From NCBI GenBank assembly GCA_963841885.1, contig CAWJEK010000020.1, positions 102,326-166,325 of the forward strand: a DNA stretch of 64,000 bases. The letters run 5' to 3'. Below the pieces are notes generated by a model. The model saw nothing but the letters and a program-made list of their open reading frames with translations, did no database searches and was not told where the DNA came from. A program made the position numbers and the translations under genes. Shown piece by piece: positions 1-8,771 of this stretch (its first letter is position 1; the number at the start of each line of letters is the position of its first letter). The stretch is from Bog-756 sp963841885. GTDB lineage: Bacteria; Actinomycetota; Acidimicrobiia; Acidimicrobiales; RAAP-2.

Positions 1-1
1 C

Positions 2-316
2 CTGCGGCGGGCGGCGCGTTGCGACGGCTGGCTCCACGGGGGCGGCGACCCCGCCGACCTTCCCGGACTGCTGTCCACCCTCCACCGCCTGCGGGAGGAG
101 GAGGGCACGGCCGACCGGCCGTTCGAGGTCCACGTCATCTCCCTCGACGCGTTCACCGTGGACGGTATCCACCGGCTGGAGGAGGCCGGGGTGACCGATG
201 TGATCGTCGGCTTCCGCTGGCCGTACGAGGTCGGCCCGGACACCGAGCCGCTCCAGGCCAAGATCGACAACCTGCGGCGCTTCGCCGATTCGGTGATCGC
301 CGGGGTGGACCGGTGA
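2..316 (+). CDS. LLM-class F420-dependent oxidoreductase, C-terminal part
   Basis: The reading frame is open from the window edge and ends in TGA at 314-316, giving 105 residues of a protein whose start lies outside. The visible part alternates short strands and helices as in the end of a luciferase-like TIM barrel: VHVISLDAFTVD, then a helix, then VTDVIVGFRWPYEVG, then a closing helix LQAKIDNLRRFADSVI. That ending is typical of F420-dependent LLM oxidoreductases in actinobacteria. The substrate cannot be told from the tail alone. The next gene starts inside the stop codon (GTGA overlap), so the two are probably co-transcribed. Confidence 0.7.
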   Translation: MRRAARCDGWLHGGGDPADLPGLLSTLHRLREEEGTADRPFEVHVISLDAFTVDGIHRLEEAGVTDVIVGFRWPYEVGPDTEPLQAKIDNLRRFADSVIAGVDR

Positions 317-735
317 GTGGGGACGTCGGGGGCCCGTCACGCCCCACCGCCCGCGAGCTCTCGCAGCGGTCCATGGCGGCCGTCGAGGCCGGCGACCGCG
401 ACGCCTGGCTCGACCTGTTCAGCGCCGACGCCGTGGTCGAGGACCCGGTCGGGCCCTCCATGCTCGACCCCGACGGCACCGGCCACCGGGGCCCCGAGGC
501 GATCGCCGCCTTCTACGACAACGTGATCGGGGTCAACGAGTCGATCCGCTTCGACATCCGTCAGAGCTTCGAGTGCGGCGACGAGATCGCCAACGTGGGC
601 ACGATCCGCATCGACTTCACCGGGGGCGGGGCGGTCGAGGTCGACGGTGTCTACTGCTACCGGGTGGCGGCCGACGGACGGCTGGGCGGTATCCGCGCCT
701 ACTGGCAGGCCGACCAGATGCGCAGCGTCGAGTAG
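313..735 (+). CDS. SnoaL / NTF2-like small protein
   Basis: The protein has 140 residues. The GTG start at 313 overlaps the upstream TGA, which implies translational coupling with the F420 oxidoreductase. The sequence has the NTF2-fold pattern: an N-terminal helix (ARELSQRSMAAVEAGDRDAW), the motif LFSADAVVEDPVGPS, a GPEAIAAFYDNVIG helix, and a curved beta sheet ending in IRAYWQ. Proteins of this type act as isomerases, cyclases or polyketide-tailoring enzymes, or simply bind small ligands. The acidic residues of the VVEDP strand and the central FDIRQSF strand line the expected pocket. Family membership is clear; the substrate is unknown. Confidence 0.75.
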   Translation: MSGDVGGPSRPTARELSQRSMAAVEAGDRDAWLDLFSADAVVEDPVGPSMLDPDGTGHRGPEAIAAFYDNVIGVNESIRFDIRQSFECGDEIANVGTIRIDFTGGGAVEVDGVYCYRVAADGRLGGIRAYWQADQMRSVE

Positions 736-757
736 GCCGGGCGCGTCCCGGGGTCCG

Positions 758-2011
758 TCAGGGGCCGGTCCGGTCGCGCACGGCCATGGGCGCCTCCCAT
801 CCGGGCATGGCCATGACCATCTGGACGTCGCTGATGTGTCGTTCGAGGAAGGCTCCCTCGCAGTAGCAGAGGTAGAAGCTCCACAGGCGCTGGAACCGGG
901 TGTCGAGGCCCAGGGCGGTGACCTCGTCGGCCCGGGCGGTGACGGCGGCGTGCCAACGGCGCAGGGTCTCGGCGTAGTGGCGCCCGATGTCCTCGACGTC
1001 GACGACGACCATCGGGGTGACCCGCCGCAACGAACGGGTGATGGCCTCCAGTGAGGGGAGGCATCCGCCCGGGAAGATGTACTCCCGCACGAAGTCGGTG
1101 CCGTTCTTCGCCCGCTCGAAGCTCCGGTCCTCCACGGTGATGGCCTGGAGGGCCATCAGACCGCGGTCGTGCAGGAGTCCGGCGCAGGTGGCGAAGAAGG
1201 TGTCGTGCTGGCGCCAGTCGACCGCCTCGATCATCTCGATGGAGACGAGCTTGTCGTACGTGCCGTCGAGGTCCCGGTAATCGCGGTTGAGCACGGCGAC
1301 CCGGTCGGCGAGGCCGTCCTCCACCACCCGCTTGGACGCGTAGCGGAACTGGGCGTCCGAGATGGTCGTCGTCGTGACCCGGCAGCCGTAGTTGGAGGCT
1401 GCGTGACAGGCGAACCCGCCCCAGCCGGTGCCGATCTCCACCACATGGTCCTCGGGACCGAGGTCGAGCTTGGCGCACAGCCGGTCGAGCTTGGCCCGCT
1501 GGGCGGTGGCCAGGTCGACCGCCGGGTGGGCGAAGACGGCCGAGGAGTACATCATCGTCTCGTCGAGCATCAGGGCGAAGAAGTCGTTCGAGACGTCGTA
1601 GTGGGCCTGGATGTTGTGGCGGTCGTCGTGCTTGCCCGGGGGGCGCAGGCGCCGGAACCAGTCGGTCGACGTGCCGACGGCCTGGCCCACGCGGTCCTGG
1701 AGGGCGGTGACGGGCCGGAGGCCCCGGCTGAGCACCCGGGTGAGGGTGGTCAGGTCGTCGCAGTCCCACAGCCCGTCGGCGTAGTCGCGGCCCAGTCCGA
1801 CCGACCCCTGGCGGAGGGTGTCCCAGTAGACGACGGAGTCGTGGACGACCATCGTCACCTCGGGGTCGCCGTCGCCGAACCGGCGGGTGCCGGTGGCGTC
1901 GACCACCACCAGGGTCCCACCCCGGAGGTGGGACGCCATGAAGCGCAGGAACCGGGCCGCCACCGGGGTCCCGGCCCGGGGCCCCACCCATCCCATCGGC
2001 AGCTCCGCCAT
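758..2011 (-). CDS. Cyclopropane-fatty-acyl-phospholipid synthase family methyltransferase
   Basis: This is a 417-residue SAM-dependent methyltransferase of the CFA synthase (COG2230) family. It transfers a methylene or methyl group to the double bond of membrane phospholipid acyl chains. Visible motifs are HYDVSNDFFALMLDETMMYS (the family hallmark), the SAM loop VEIGTGWGGFACHAA, and a C-terminal YLCYCEGAFLERHISDVQ segment. The ATG at 2011 is chosen because GGAAAGGAG precedes it and it lies 2 nt past the stop of the DUF1365 gene. Together with the two genes upstream it forms the recurring flavoprotein-DUF1365-CFA operon. Confidence 0.9.
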   Translation of the reverse strand: MAELPMGWVGPRAGTPVAARFLRFMASHLRGGTLVVVDATGTRRFGDGDPEVTMVVHDSVVYWDTLRQGSVGLGRDYADGLWDCDDLTTLTRVLSRGLRPVTALQDRVGQAVGTSTDWFRRLRPPGKHDDRHNIQAHYDVSNDFFALMLDETMMYSSAVFAHPAVDLATAQRAKLDRLCAKLDLGPEDHVVEIGTGWGGFACHAASNYGCRVTTTTISDAQFRYASKRVVEDGLADRVAVLNRDYRDLDGTYDKLVSIEMIEAVDWRQHDTFFATCAGLLHDRGLMALQAITVEDRSFERAKNGTDFVREYIFPGGCLPSLEAITRSLRRVTPMVVVDVEDIGRHYAETLRRWHAAVTARADEVTALGLDTRFQRLWSFYLCYCEGAFLERHISDVQMVMAMPGWEAPMAVRDRTGP

Positions 2012-2013
2012 GC

Positions 2014-2844
2014 TCAGTGCTCCTTTCCGGCGCCCACCACGTCGACCGCGGTCGCCGCCGTCCGGTCCGGGTGCCGGTGGAAGGGTACGCCCTTGCGCTT
2101 CAGCGCGAGGGCCTGACGGTAGATGGCGAACGAGACCCGCAGGGTCATGAGGGGGAACCGCCACAGCAGGCGGCCCTGGGCTCGGCGGCCGGCCGGGGAG
2201 CGGTGGAGCGACATCGAGGCGCCGAACACCAGGTCCGGACCGTCGAAGTCGTCGACGGCCAGGGTGAGGTGGCGACCGGGCTCACCGATGGTGAACCGAT
2301 GGGTGAGGCCCATGGGCAGGAACGGTGAGACGTGCATGCCCTTGGCGACCCGGTGGGTGCCGGGGCCCGGCAGCACGTACGCCGTCCGCTCGTGCCAGGG
2401 CGTGTTGGTCACCTCGACGACGACGGTCTCGACGGCCGACCCGGTGGCGTCGAGGCAGTAGTACGTCGTGATGGGGTTGAAGAGCCAGCCCCACGTACGC
2501 AGCTGGGACAGCATGGTCACCGGGCCGGCCGGACGGACCCCGGTGCGGGCCTCCACCAGGTCGCGCACGGCCACGTCGAGGGGGACGGAGGGGTCGCCCA
2601 GGTAGTCCGACCGGCGGAAGGTCACGGCGTTGCGACCCCCATCGCTCCAGAGCGGGTGCCGGGCGCACACCTCGGCGACCTCGGACAGGTCGAGGTAGAC
2701 CATGGCGATCCGGTAGGTGAAGCGGTGGTCGACCGGCGTGCGCCGGTGGTGCACGACCCGGCCCTCGTAGACGGCGCTGCGCAGCCCCTGCGATGGTCCG
2801 GGAGCGGCCACGGTGGGGTCGGCCGTCGGGGTCGGCGAGCTCAC
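2014..2844 (-). CDS. DUF1365 domain-containing protein
   Basis: The protein has 276 residues. Characteristic DUF1365 sequence is visible: YEGRVVHHRRTPVDHRFTYR near the start, TWGWLFNPITTYYCLD in the middle, and SPFLPMGLTHRF. The biochemical role of the family is not established, but it nearly always sits between a flavin amine-oxidase-like protein and a CFA-type methyltransferase, so a part in fatty-acyl modification is inferred. The GTG at 2844 is chosen because it overlaps the upstream TGA (GTGA), a tightly coupled arrangement that also occurs elsewhere in this window. Confidence 0.88.
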   Translation of the reverse strand: MSSPTPTADPTVAAPGPSQGLRSAVYEGRVVHHRRTPVDHRFTYRIAMVYLDLSEVAEVCARHPLWSDGGRNAVTFRRSDYLGDPSVPLDVAVRDLVEARTGVRPAGPVTMLSQLRTWGWLFNPITTYYCLDATGSAVETVVVEVTNTPWHERTAYVLPGPGTHRVAKGMHVSPFLPMGLTHRFTIGEPGRHLTLAVDDFDGPDLVFGASMSLHRSPAGRRAQGRLLWRFPLMTLRVSFAIYRQALALKRKGVPFHRHPDRTAATAVDVVGAGKEH

Positions 2845-4088
2845 AGGTCCTCGCCGGCCAGCCGCCGACACACCACCCGGGCGCTCTCGACCCCGTCCTC
2901 GTGGAACCCGTAGCCCCAGTAGGCACCGCAGTACCAGGTGCGGCGGACACCGTTGAGCTCCTCCTGGCGCGGTTGGGCGGCGATGGCGGCGGCGTCGTAG
3001 ACCGGGTGGGCGTAGTCGAAGGTGCGGAGCACCTTGGCCGGGTCGATGGCGTCATCGCGGTTCAAGGTGATGAGCAGCTCCTCCCGCGAATCGATCCCCT
3101 GCAGGCTGCGGAGCCGGTACGTGAGGGTGGCCTCCGTCGGGTGGTCGGGCAGGCGGTGGTAGTTCCAGCTCGCCCAGGCCCGGCGGTTGGCGGGCAGGAG
3201 GGACACGTCGGTGTGGAGCGTGGCCCGGTTGGCCTGGTAGGCGATGGCTCCGAGCACCTCCCGCTCGGTCGGGTCCGGGTCGGACAACAGGTCGAGGGCC
3301 TGGTCGCTGTGGGTGGCGATCACGACGTGGTCGAAGCGCTCGGGTCCGTTGGCCGTGTGGAGTTCCACCTCGTCGTCGGACCGGGTGACCTTGTCCACCG
3401 GCTCGTCGAGGCGCACGGCGGAGCCGAGCGGGGCCAGTACGGCGTCGACGTAGCGTCGGGACCCGCCGTCGACGGTACGCCAGGCGGGCTGGTTGCCGTA
3501 CTCGAGCAGACCGTGGTTGGCGAAGAACCGGGCGAACGTCAACGCCGGCATGTCGAGGAACGTGGACGGATCGGCCGACCAGATCGACGAGCCCATGGGG
3601 ATCAGGTACCAGTCGAGGAACTGCGACGACCACCGTCCCCGGTCGAGCAGGTCCCCGAGGGTGACGCCGGCGTCGCCGGGCGCGTCCAGCAGGCCACGGG
3701 CCATCCGGTTGAAGCGGACGATGTCGGACAGCATGCGGAGGAAGGCCGGGCGGACCAGGTTGCGACGCTGGGCGAAGACGGTGGCGAACGACGAGCCCTT
3801 CCACTCCAGCCCGCTGATCTCGTCGGCGACGCTGAAGCTCATGTCACTGGGCTTGGTGGCCACCCCGAGCGCGTCGAACAGCGCGATGAGCCCGGGGTAG
3901 TTCCGCTCGTTGTAGACGAGGAACCCGGTGTCGACGTCGTAGGAGCCGTCGGCGAGGTCGACGGTGACGGTGTTTGCGTGCCCCCCGGGACGCCCCTCGG
4001 CCTCGAACAGCGTGACGTCGTGCCGACGGGACAGCAGATGGGCGCAGACCAGGCCCGATACCCCGGTGCCGACGATCGCGATTCTCAT
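2841..4088 (-). CDS. FAD-dependent oxidoreductase, amine-oxidase-like (COG2907 type)
   Basis: The protein has 415 residues and begins with the Rossmann motif MRIAIVGTGVSGLVCAHLLS, followed by the ribose-binding FEAEGRPGGHANT segment. The C-terminus has WYCGAYWGYGFHEDGVESA, the family's FAD-closing motif. The ATG at 4088 gives the canonical N-terminus and has GGGAG about 13 nt upstream; an earlier in-frame start would add seven residues before the nucleotide-binding fold. It leads the three-gene lipid operon. In several bacteria this trio responds to photo-oxidative stress and builds modified (cyclopropane, methyl-branched or furan) fatty acids. That role is family knowledge, not shown here. 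Confidence 0.88.
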   Translation of the reverse strand: MRIAIVGTGVSGLVCAHLLSRRHDVTLFEAEGRPGGHANTVTVDLADGSYDVDTGFLVYNERNYPGLIALFDALGVATKPSDMSFSVADEISGLEWKGSSFATVFAQRRNLVRPAFLRMLSDIVRFNRMARGLLDAPGDAGVTLGDLLDRGRWSSQFLDWYLIPMGSSIWSADPSTFLDMPALTFARFFANHGLLEYGNQPAWRTVDGGSRRYVDAVLAPLGSAVRLDEPVDKVTRSDDEVELHTANGPERFDHVVIATHSDQALDLLSDPDPTEREVLGAIAYQANRATLHTDVSLLPANRRAWASWNYHRLPDHPTEATLTYRLRSLQGIDSREELLITLNRDDAIDPAKVLRTFDYAHPVYDAAAIAAQPRQEELNGVRRTWYCGAYWGYGFHEDGVESARVVCRRLAGEDL

Positions 4089-4262
4089 GTGTCCGGCCAG
4101 CTCCCTCAAGTAGTGCGCGTGATTCGCCTACCGATTCTTCGGAGGAGACGCCAGGTCGGATGACGACGGTCGGAACTCCCAGGTGGGTCAGTATATTTGG
4201 AGACGAGGGCGCACCGGTCGGGAGGCCGGAGTCCCCGACTCCGACGGCAGAGGAAGGACCCC

Positions 4263-4699
4263 ATGGCCCGCTACCGGGCGACCGTGATCTCGACCCGATC
4301 GGCCGAGGAGACATTCGACTACCTGGCCGACTTCTCCAATGCGGAGGAGTGGGATCCCGGGACGGCCACCGCCGTCCGGCTCGATGACGGACCGGTCGGC
4401 CTGGGCAGCGCCTTCCGCCTCGGCGTGCGGGTCGGGACCCGGGTCACCCCGCTCGAGTACCGCATCGTGGCCTTCGACCGCCCCCACCGGGTGGTTCTGC
4501 TGGCCGAGTCGGGCGCCGTCCGGTCCAAGGACACGGTGACCATCACGCCGGCGGCCGACGGGGGTTCGATCCTCTCCTACGAGGCCGATCTGCGCCTGAA
4601 GGGTGCCTGGTCGGCGGCCAACGGCGTCCTCCGGTCGTGTTCGACCGCATCGGGGCCCATGGCGCCGACGGCCTGCGCCACCGGCTCGGGGGGCCGCCC
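4263..4699 (+). CDS. SRPBCC family protein (frameshifted)
   Basis: The START/SRPBCC domain begins at ATG 4263 behind GAGGAAGGA, with a likely -10 box TATATT at 4192-4197. The fold shows in YRATVISTRSAEETFDYLAD, GSAFRLGVRVG and VVLLAESGAVRS. The normal C-terminal helix (VFDRIGAHGADGLRHRL) is encoded in the next frame, so one base is missing between about 4625 and 4640. Read literally, the original frame runs on to a stop at 4863-4865 with nonsense sequence. The gene stands directly before a DHRS12-like dehydrogenase and diverges from the lipid operon, a layout common in actinobacteria; a hydrophobic ligand is likely but unproven. Confidence 0.7.
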
Positions 4700-5712
4700 G
4701 TGCCCACCGAACGTCCCCAGGCCGGCCCGCTGGTGGCCCGGGGCGTCGACGGGGTGCTGGAAGCCAGCGTGGTCGGCAGCTTCACCTCCCTCGGCCCGGT
4801 GCTGCGGGCCCGCACGGCCGGCTGGACGCCGCCGCCCTCGCTGGCCGGTCGGACCGTGCTGGTGACCGGCGGCACGTCCGGACTGGGACTGGCCACGGCG
4901 TGCGGCGTGGCCCGACTGGGTGCCCGGGTGGTGTTCACGGGCCGTGGGGTCGACCGCGCCGAACGGGCCGCCGAGGCGGTGCGACGGGCGGCGCCGGCGG
5001 CCGACGTCTCCTACCTCCTGGCCGACATGGGTGAGTTCGACCAGGTGCGGGAGCTGGCGGCGGAGTTCCTGGCCGGCCACGACCGGCTGGACGTCCTGGT
5101 CCACAACGCCGGGGCGCTCACCTCCGAACGCCGGGTGACCGGTTCGGGGCTCGAGCTCACGGTGGCGTCCCAGGTCGCCGCCCCGTACCTGCTGACCGGG
5201 TTGCTGCTGCCCGCCCTCCGCGCCGCCGCCCCGTCCCGGGTCGTCCAGGTCTCTTCGGGGGGCATGTACACCCAGCGATTCGACCTCGACACCCTGGAGA
5301 TGGGACCCGCCGACTACGACGGGACGGTCGCCTACGCCCGGGCCAAGCGCGCCCAGCTGGTCCTCATGCACGAATGGGTGCGGCGGACCCGGGCACCGGC
5401 GTGGGATTCCACGCCATGCACCCCGGCTGGGCCGACACGCCGGGTATCCGCGAGAGCCTGCCCGGATTCGCCCGGATCATGGGGCCGTTCCTGCGCTCCC
5501 CCGACCAGGGGGCGGACACGGCCGTCTGGCTGGCGGCGGCGCCGGCCGGTGTGGAGACCACCGGGGGCTTCTGGCTGGACCGTCGCCGGCGTTGGGAGCA
5601 CAAGGTGCCCTGGACCCGTCTGACCGAGCAGGAGTTCCACGACGCCGGCGCCGCCCTGTGGGCGTGGTGCGCCGAACGGACGGGCTGGGACGGGCCGACC
5701 CGCCCCGTGTGA
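4700..5712 (+). CDS. SDR family oxidoreductase, DHRS12-like (frameshifted)
   Basis: This is a short-chain dehydrogenase with an N-terminal extension (VLEASVVGSFTSLGPVLRAR) typical of DHRS12-type members. The NAD(P) motif is TGGTSGLGLATA, the VHNAG motif follows, and the catalytic Ser sits in VVQVSSGGMY with AYARAKRAQL as the Tyr-x-x-x-Lys helix. The second half (GFHAMHPGWADTPG to the end) is in a different frame; one base is missing near 5388-5396, in a run of C and G. GTG 4700 is a provisional start because the frame is open from the SRPBCC gene and a fusion cannot be excluded. Lipid or steroid substrates are plausible from the neighbours. Confidence 0.7.
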
Positions 5713-5740
5713 ACGACCGCGCCGGGCGCGGGCGCCGAGC

Positions 5741-6855
5741 TCAGCTGGTGAAGCCGTAACGCTCGTGGGGGCCCATGGCGGCGAACTCGAACATCCCGTA
5801 ACCGACCTGGTCACCGCAGGTGAACCGGGCTGCGTACTCGGTGAGTCCCCAGGCCGTGTAATTCGGGTCGGGGGCGACGATCTGGCCCTGGGTCACCAGG
5901 TCGCCCTGGTACATGCCGTGCTTCCAGTCCGGCTCCAGGCCGTAGCCCTGAACCCAGCAGGAGAGGGAAGGCCAGCAGCGGCTCGACCTCGACGACGGCC
6001 GTCCGCTCGCCCCGGGCACCGAAGTACGAGAGGGTCGCGCCCGTGACGGTCCGGGTCCCCTCCGCGAAGCGGATGTCGTGTTCGGGCGACCCAGCCAGGT
6101 GGCACCGCCCTCCACGTCGATCATCGGCACACGGTGGGCGTCCTGCATGATCCGTTCGCCGACCGCGCTCCTGGACGATGGTCACCATGGCGTGGTCCTC
6201 GAACCGCACCGGCGCGTAGATCCAGAAGAATCCGGCGCCGGTGTCGGTCGCCCGGATGCCGAGCGGCTCCGACTCGCCGACGGGCCGGACGCCCCAGGAG
6301 CAGTCGCGCGAGCCCCACCAGCGGTCGGGGGTCGAGCTCGACCTGGCGGTCACCCACCTTGAGCGTGCCGGTCCATCCGCCGACCTGGGCGAAGCGGGTC
6401 GAGTCGAAGATGACGCGGGAGAACTGGCGGTCGAAGTGGCGGGACTCGAGGTGGGCCTGGCTGAACCCGTCGTAGACGGCGTCGAGCTCGATGCCCCACT
6501 CGTTGGGCTCGAGGACGACGCGCAGCTGGCGGAGGCCCTCGCGGACCTCGATCCGGATCGGGCCGACGGAGGCGTCCATACGGTCGGCGCCCAGGGTCTT
6601 GGAGGAGCGCACCACGCGGTGGTCGTCGCCCCACTTGACCGACACGAACGCGTCGGCCACGCCGAGGTTGGGGTACTGGCCGACGCCGATGACGCAGAAG
6701 AGCTCCTCATCGGTGCCGGCCACCTCGCCGGTGCCGTGGATGTTGAAGTAGTACCGGTCGTAGAAGTTCCGGTCCGAGGTGGCCACGTGGCGCATCGGCT
6801 CACTGATCTGGTGCACCGGGTAGTCGTCGAGGGGGGACAGCACGTCGGACTCCAC
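5741..6855 (-). pseudogene. Conserved actinobacterial hypothetical protein, broken by four frameshifts
   Basis: The reconstructed protein begins with GTG 6855 or, with better GGAG spacing, GTG 6843 (VLSPLDDYPVHQ), and ends at TAG/TGA 5741. Conserved blocks are NFYDRYYFNIHGTGEV, PNLGVADAFVSVKWGD, VVLEPNEWGIELDA, SWGVRPVGE, GFFWIYAPVRFEDHAM and, at the end, YGLEPDWKHGMYQGDLV. These fit a two-domain beta-rich (AttH/lipocalin-like) family of about 370 residues that is common in actinobacteria and has no assigned function. The blocks occupy three frames, switching near 6330, 6160, 6090 and 5955. Whether this is decay or sequence error is open, but the perfect conservation of the blocks favours error. 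Confidence 0.65.
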
Positions 6856-7098
6856 TTCTCCGGCGGGGCCGGCGGTCGGGGCCCCCACGCATGGGTGGTG
6901 GGCGCGAGCGCCGAGCGTACCGCCGTGGGCGGAGGAACGGAGGAGGCAGCGGGCGGTCCCGCCGCGGTGCGGGCTACGATCGCGTCCAGGCCGAGCCGAC
7001 ACCCGCAGCGGGTGGGGAGCGAGCCGCCGCTGTACGTGCTGCACGCCGATCAACGAGGTTCGGGGCCGCCCCGCACCGCCGTCACCCTGGGAGGGACC

Positions 7099-8556
7099 AT
7101 GAAGTCGTACGACCGCCTGTTCATCGGAGGTGAGTGGGTCGCCCCGGCGTCCACTTCGGTCTTCGACGTCCGATCCCCGTCCACCGGCGAGCTGGTGGGC
7201 CGCACGCCCGAGGCGGCGGAGGCCGACATCGACAGAGCCGTGGCCGCCGCCCGCGAGGCCGTCGACCGGGGGCCGTGGCCGCGCATGACGCCGGCGGAGC
7301 GCGCCGCCGTGCTGTCCCGCGCCGCCGAGGCGATCCGCGAGCAGATGCAGGACATCTCCGAGCTGATCTCGAACGAGATGGGCTCACCGGTCTCGTGGGG
7401 CCTGCTCGCCCAGGTGCTCGCGCCGACGATGATCCTCGACTACTACGCCGGACTGGGGTCCACCTTCGCCTTCGACACCGTCAAGGACGGCCTGCTCGGT
7501 CCCGTCCTCGTGACCAAGGAGCCGATCGGGGTGGTGGCCGCCATCACCCCGTGGAACGTGCCGCTGTTCCTGGCCGCCGCCAAGCTCGCCCCGGCCCTGC
7601 TGTCGGGGAGTTCCGTGGTGTTCAAGCCCGCCCCCGAGACGCCCATCGACGCCAATGTGTTCGCCGAGATCCTGGCCGACGCCGGCCTGCCCAAGGGCGT
7701 GCTCAGCGTGGTCCCCGCCGGTCGCGAGGTGGGCGAGTACCTGGTCAACCACCCCGGCGTGGACAAGGTGTCCTTCACCGGCTCGACGGCGGCCGGCAAG
7801 AAGATCGGGGCGGCCTGCGGCGCCAACCTCAAGCGTTGCAGCCTCGAGCTCGGTGGCAAGTCGGCCGCCATCCTCCTCGACGACGTCAAGCTCGAGGAGT
7901 CGCTCCCGCTGATGCTGCCCAACGCCATCATGAACAACGGCGAGGCCTGCATCTCGTTGACCCGCATCCTCGCTCCCCGTGACCGCTACGCCGAGGTCAC
8001 CGACGCCCTCGTCGAGCTGGTGCGGGCCATGAAGGTCGGCGACGCGCTCGACCCCGCCACCGAGGTCGGGCCCCTCGTGGCCGAACGGCAGCGCGACCGG
8101 GTCGAGGGCTACATCCGTATCGGCCAGGACGAGGGGGCCAAGGTGGCGGTGGGCGGCGGTCGTCCGGCCGGGCTCGACACGGGTTGGTACGTGGAGCCCA
8201 CCGTCTTCGTGGACGTGGACAACTCGATGCGCATCGCTCAGGAGGAGATCTTCGGACCGGTGCTGTCGGTCATCCCCTACGACAGCGACGCCGATGCCGT
8301 GCGCATCGCCAACGACTCCGAGTACGGACTCTGCGGTGCCGTGTTCACGGCCGACAACGACCGCGGTCTCGGTATCGCCCGCCAGGTCCGCACCGGCACC
8401 TACATGGTGAACTCGTCCATCCCGATCGACTTCTCGTCGCCGTTCGGCGGCTACAAGGACTCGGGTGTCGGTCGCGAGTTCGGCGAGGACGGCCTGGAGC
8501 TCTTCCTGGAGAAGAAGACGATCAACCTGCCGGCCGGCTACACGCCGGACGTCTGA
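7099..8556 (+). CDS. Aldehyde dehydrogenase family protein
   Basis: The protein has 485 residues, the usual length of an NAD(P)-dependent aldehyde dehydrogenase. It oxidises an aldehyde to the acid in the cytosol. Motifs in order are AAITPWNVPLFLAAAKLAPA, the FTGSTAAGKK nucleotide-binding turn, the general-base glutamate in LELGGKSA, the catalytic cysteine in NNGEACISLTR, and EEIFGPVLSVI. The start at ATG 7099 follows GGGAGGG. The CISLTR context resembles the subfamily often found beside steroid or terpenoid degradation genes, but the actual substrate is not evident. It is transcribed alone. Confidence 0.92.
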   Translation: MKSYDRLFIGGEWVAPASTSVFDVRSPSTGELVGRTPEAAEADIDRAVAAAREAVDRGPWPRMTPAERAAVLSRAAEAIREQMQDISELISNEMGSPVSWGLLAQVLAPTMILDYYAGLGSTFAFDTVKDGLLGPVLVTKEPIGVVAAITPWNVPLFLAAAKLAPALLSGSSVVFKPAPETPIDANVFAEILADAGLPKGVLSVVPAGREVGEYLVNHPGVDKVSFTGSTAAGKKIGAACGANLKRCSLELGGKSAAILLDDVKLEESLPLMLPNAIMNNGEACISLTRILAPRDRYAEVTDALVELVRAMKVGDALDPATEVGPLVAERQRDRVEGYIRIGQDEGAKVAVGGGRPAGLDTGWYVEPTVFVDVDNSMRIAQEEIFGPVLSVIPYDSDADAVRIANDSEYGLCGAVFTADNDRGLGIARQVRTGTYMVNSSIPIDFSSPFGGYKDSGVGREFGEDGLELFLEKKTINLPAGYTPDV

Positions 8557-8771
8557 GCACCACTCGGTCCTGAGGCCGACCACCGGGAGGTGGAGCCGGC
8601 AGTGCCCCGCGTGGTCGGACCGGCGCCCACAGTGGGCACCGCCGGGTCCGGTCCCCACGGCGCCCGATCAGGGGTTCCCCGTCGGGCCCGGGTCTGCGAT
8701 CATGGTGCCCCTATGACCTGCCCTGTCCGAGCACCCCGGACCCCGTTCCGGTCCGCCCGGGTGCCCGGTCG

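Noticed and set aside
7384..8658. A 424-codon frame antisense to the aldehyde dehydrogenase
   Set aside because: It mirrors the codon periodicity of the real gene, lacks a ribosome site and shows no family resemblance.
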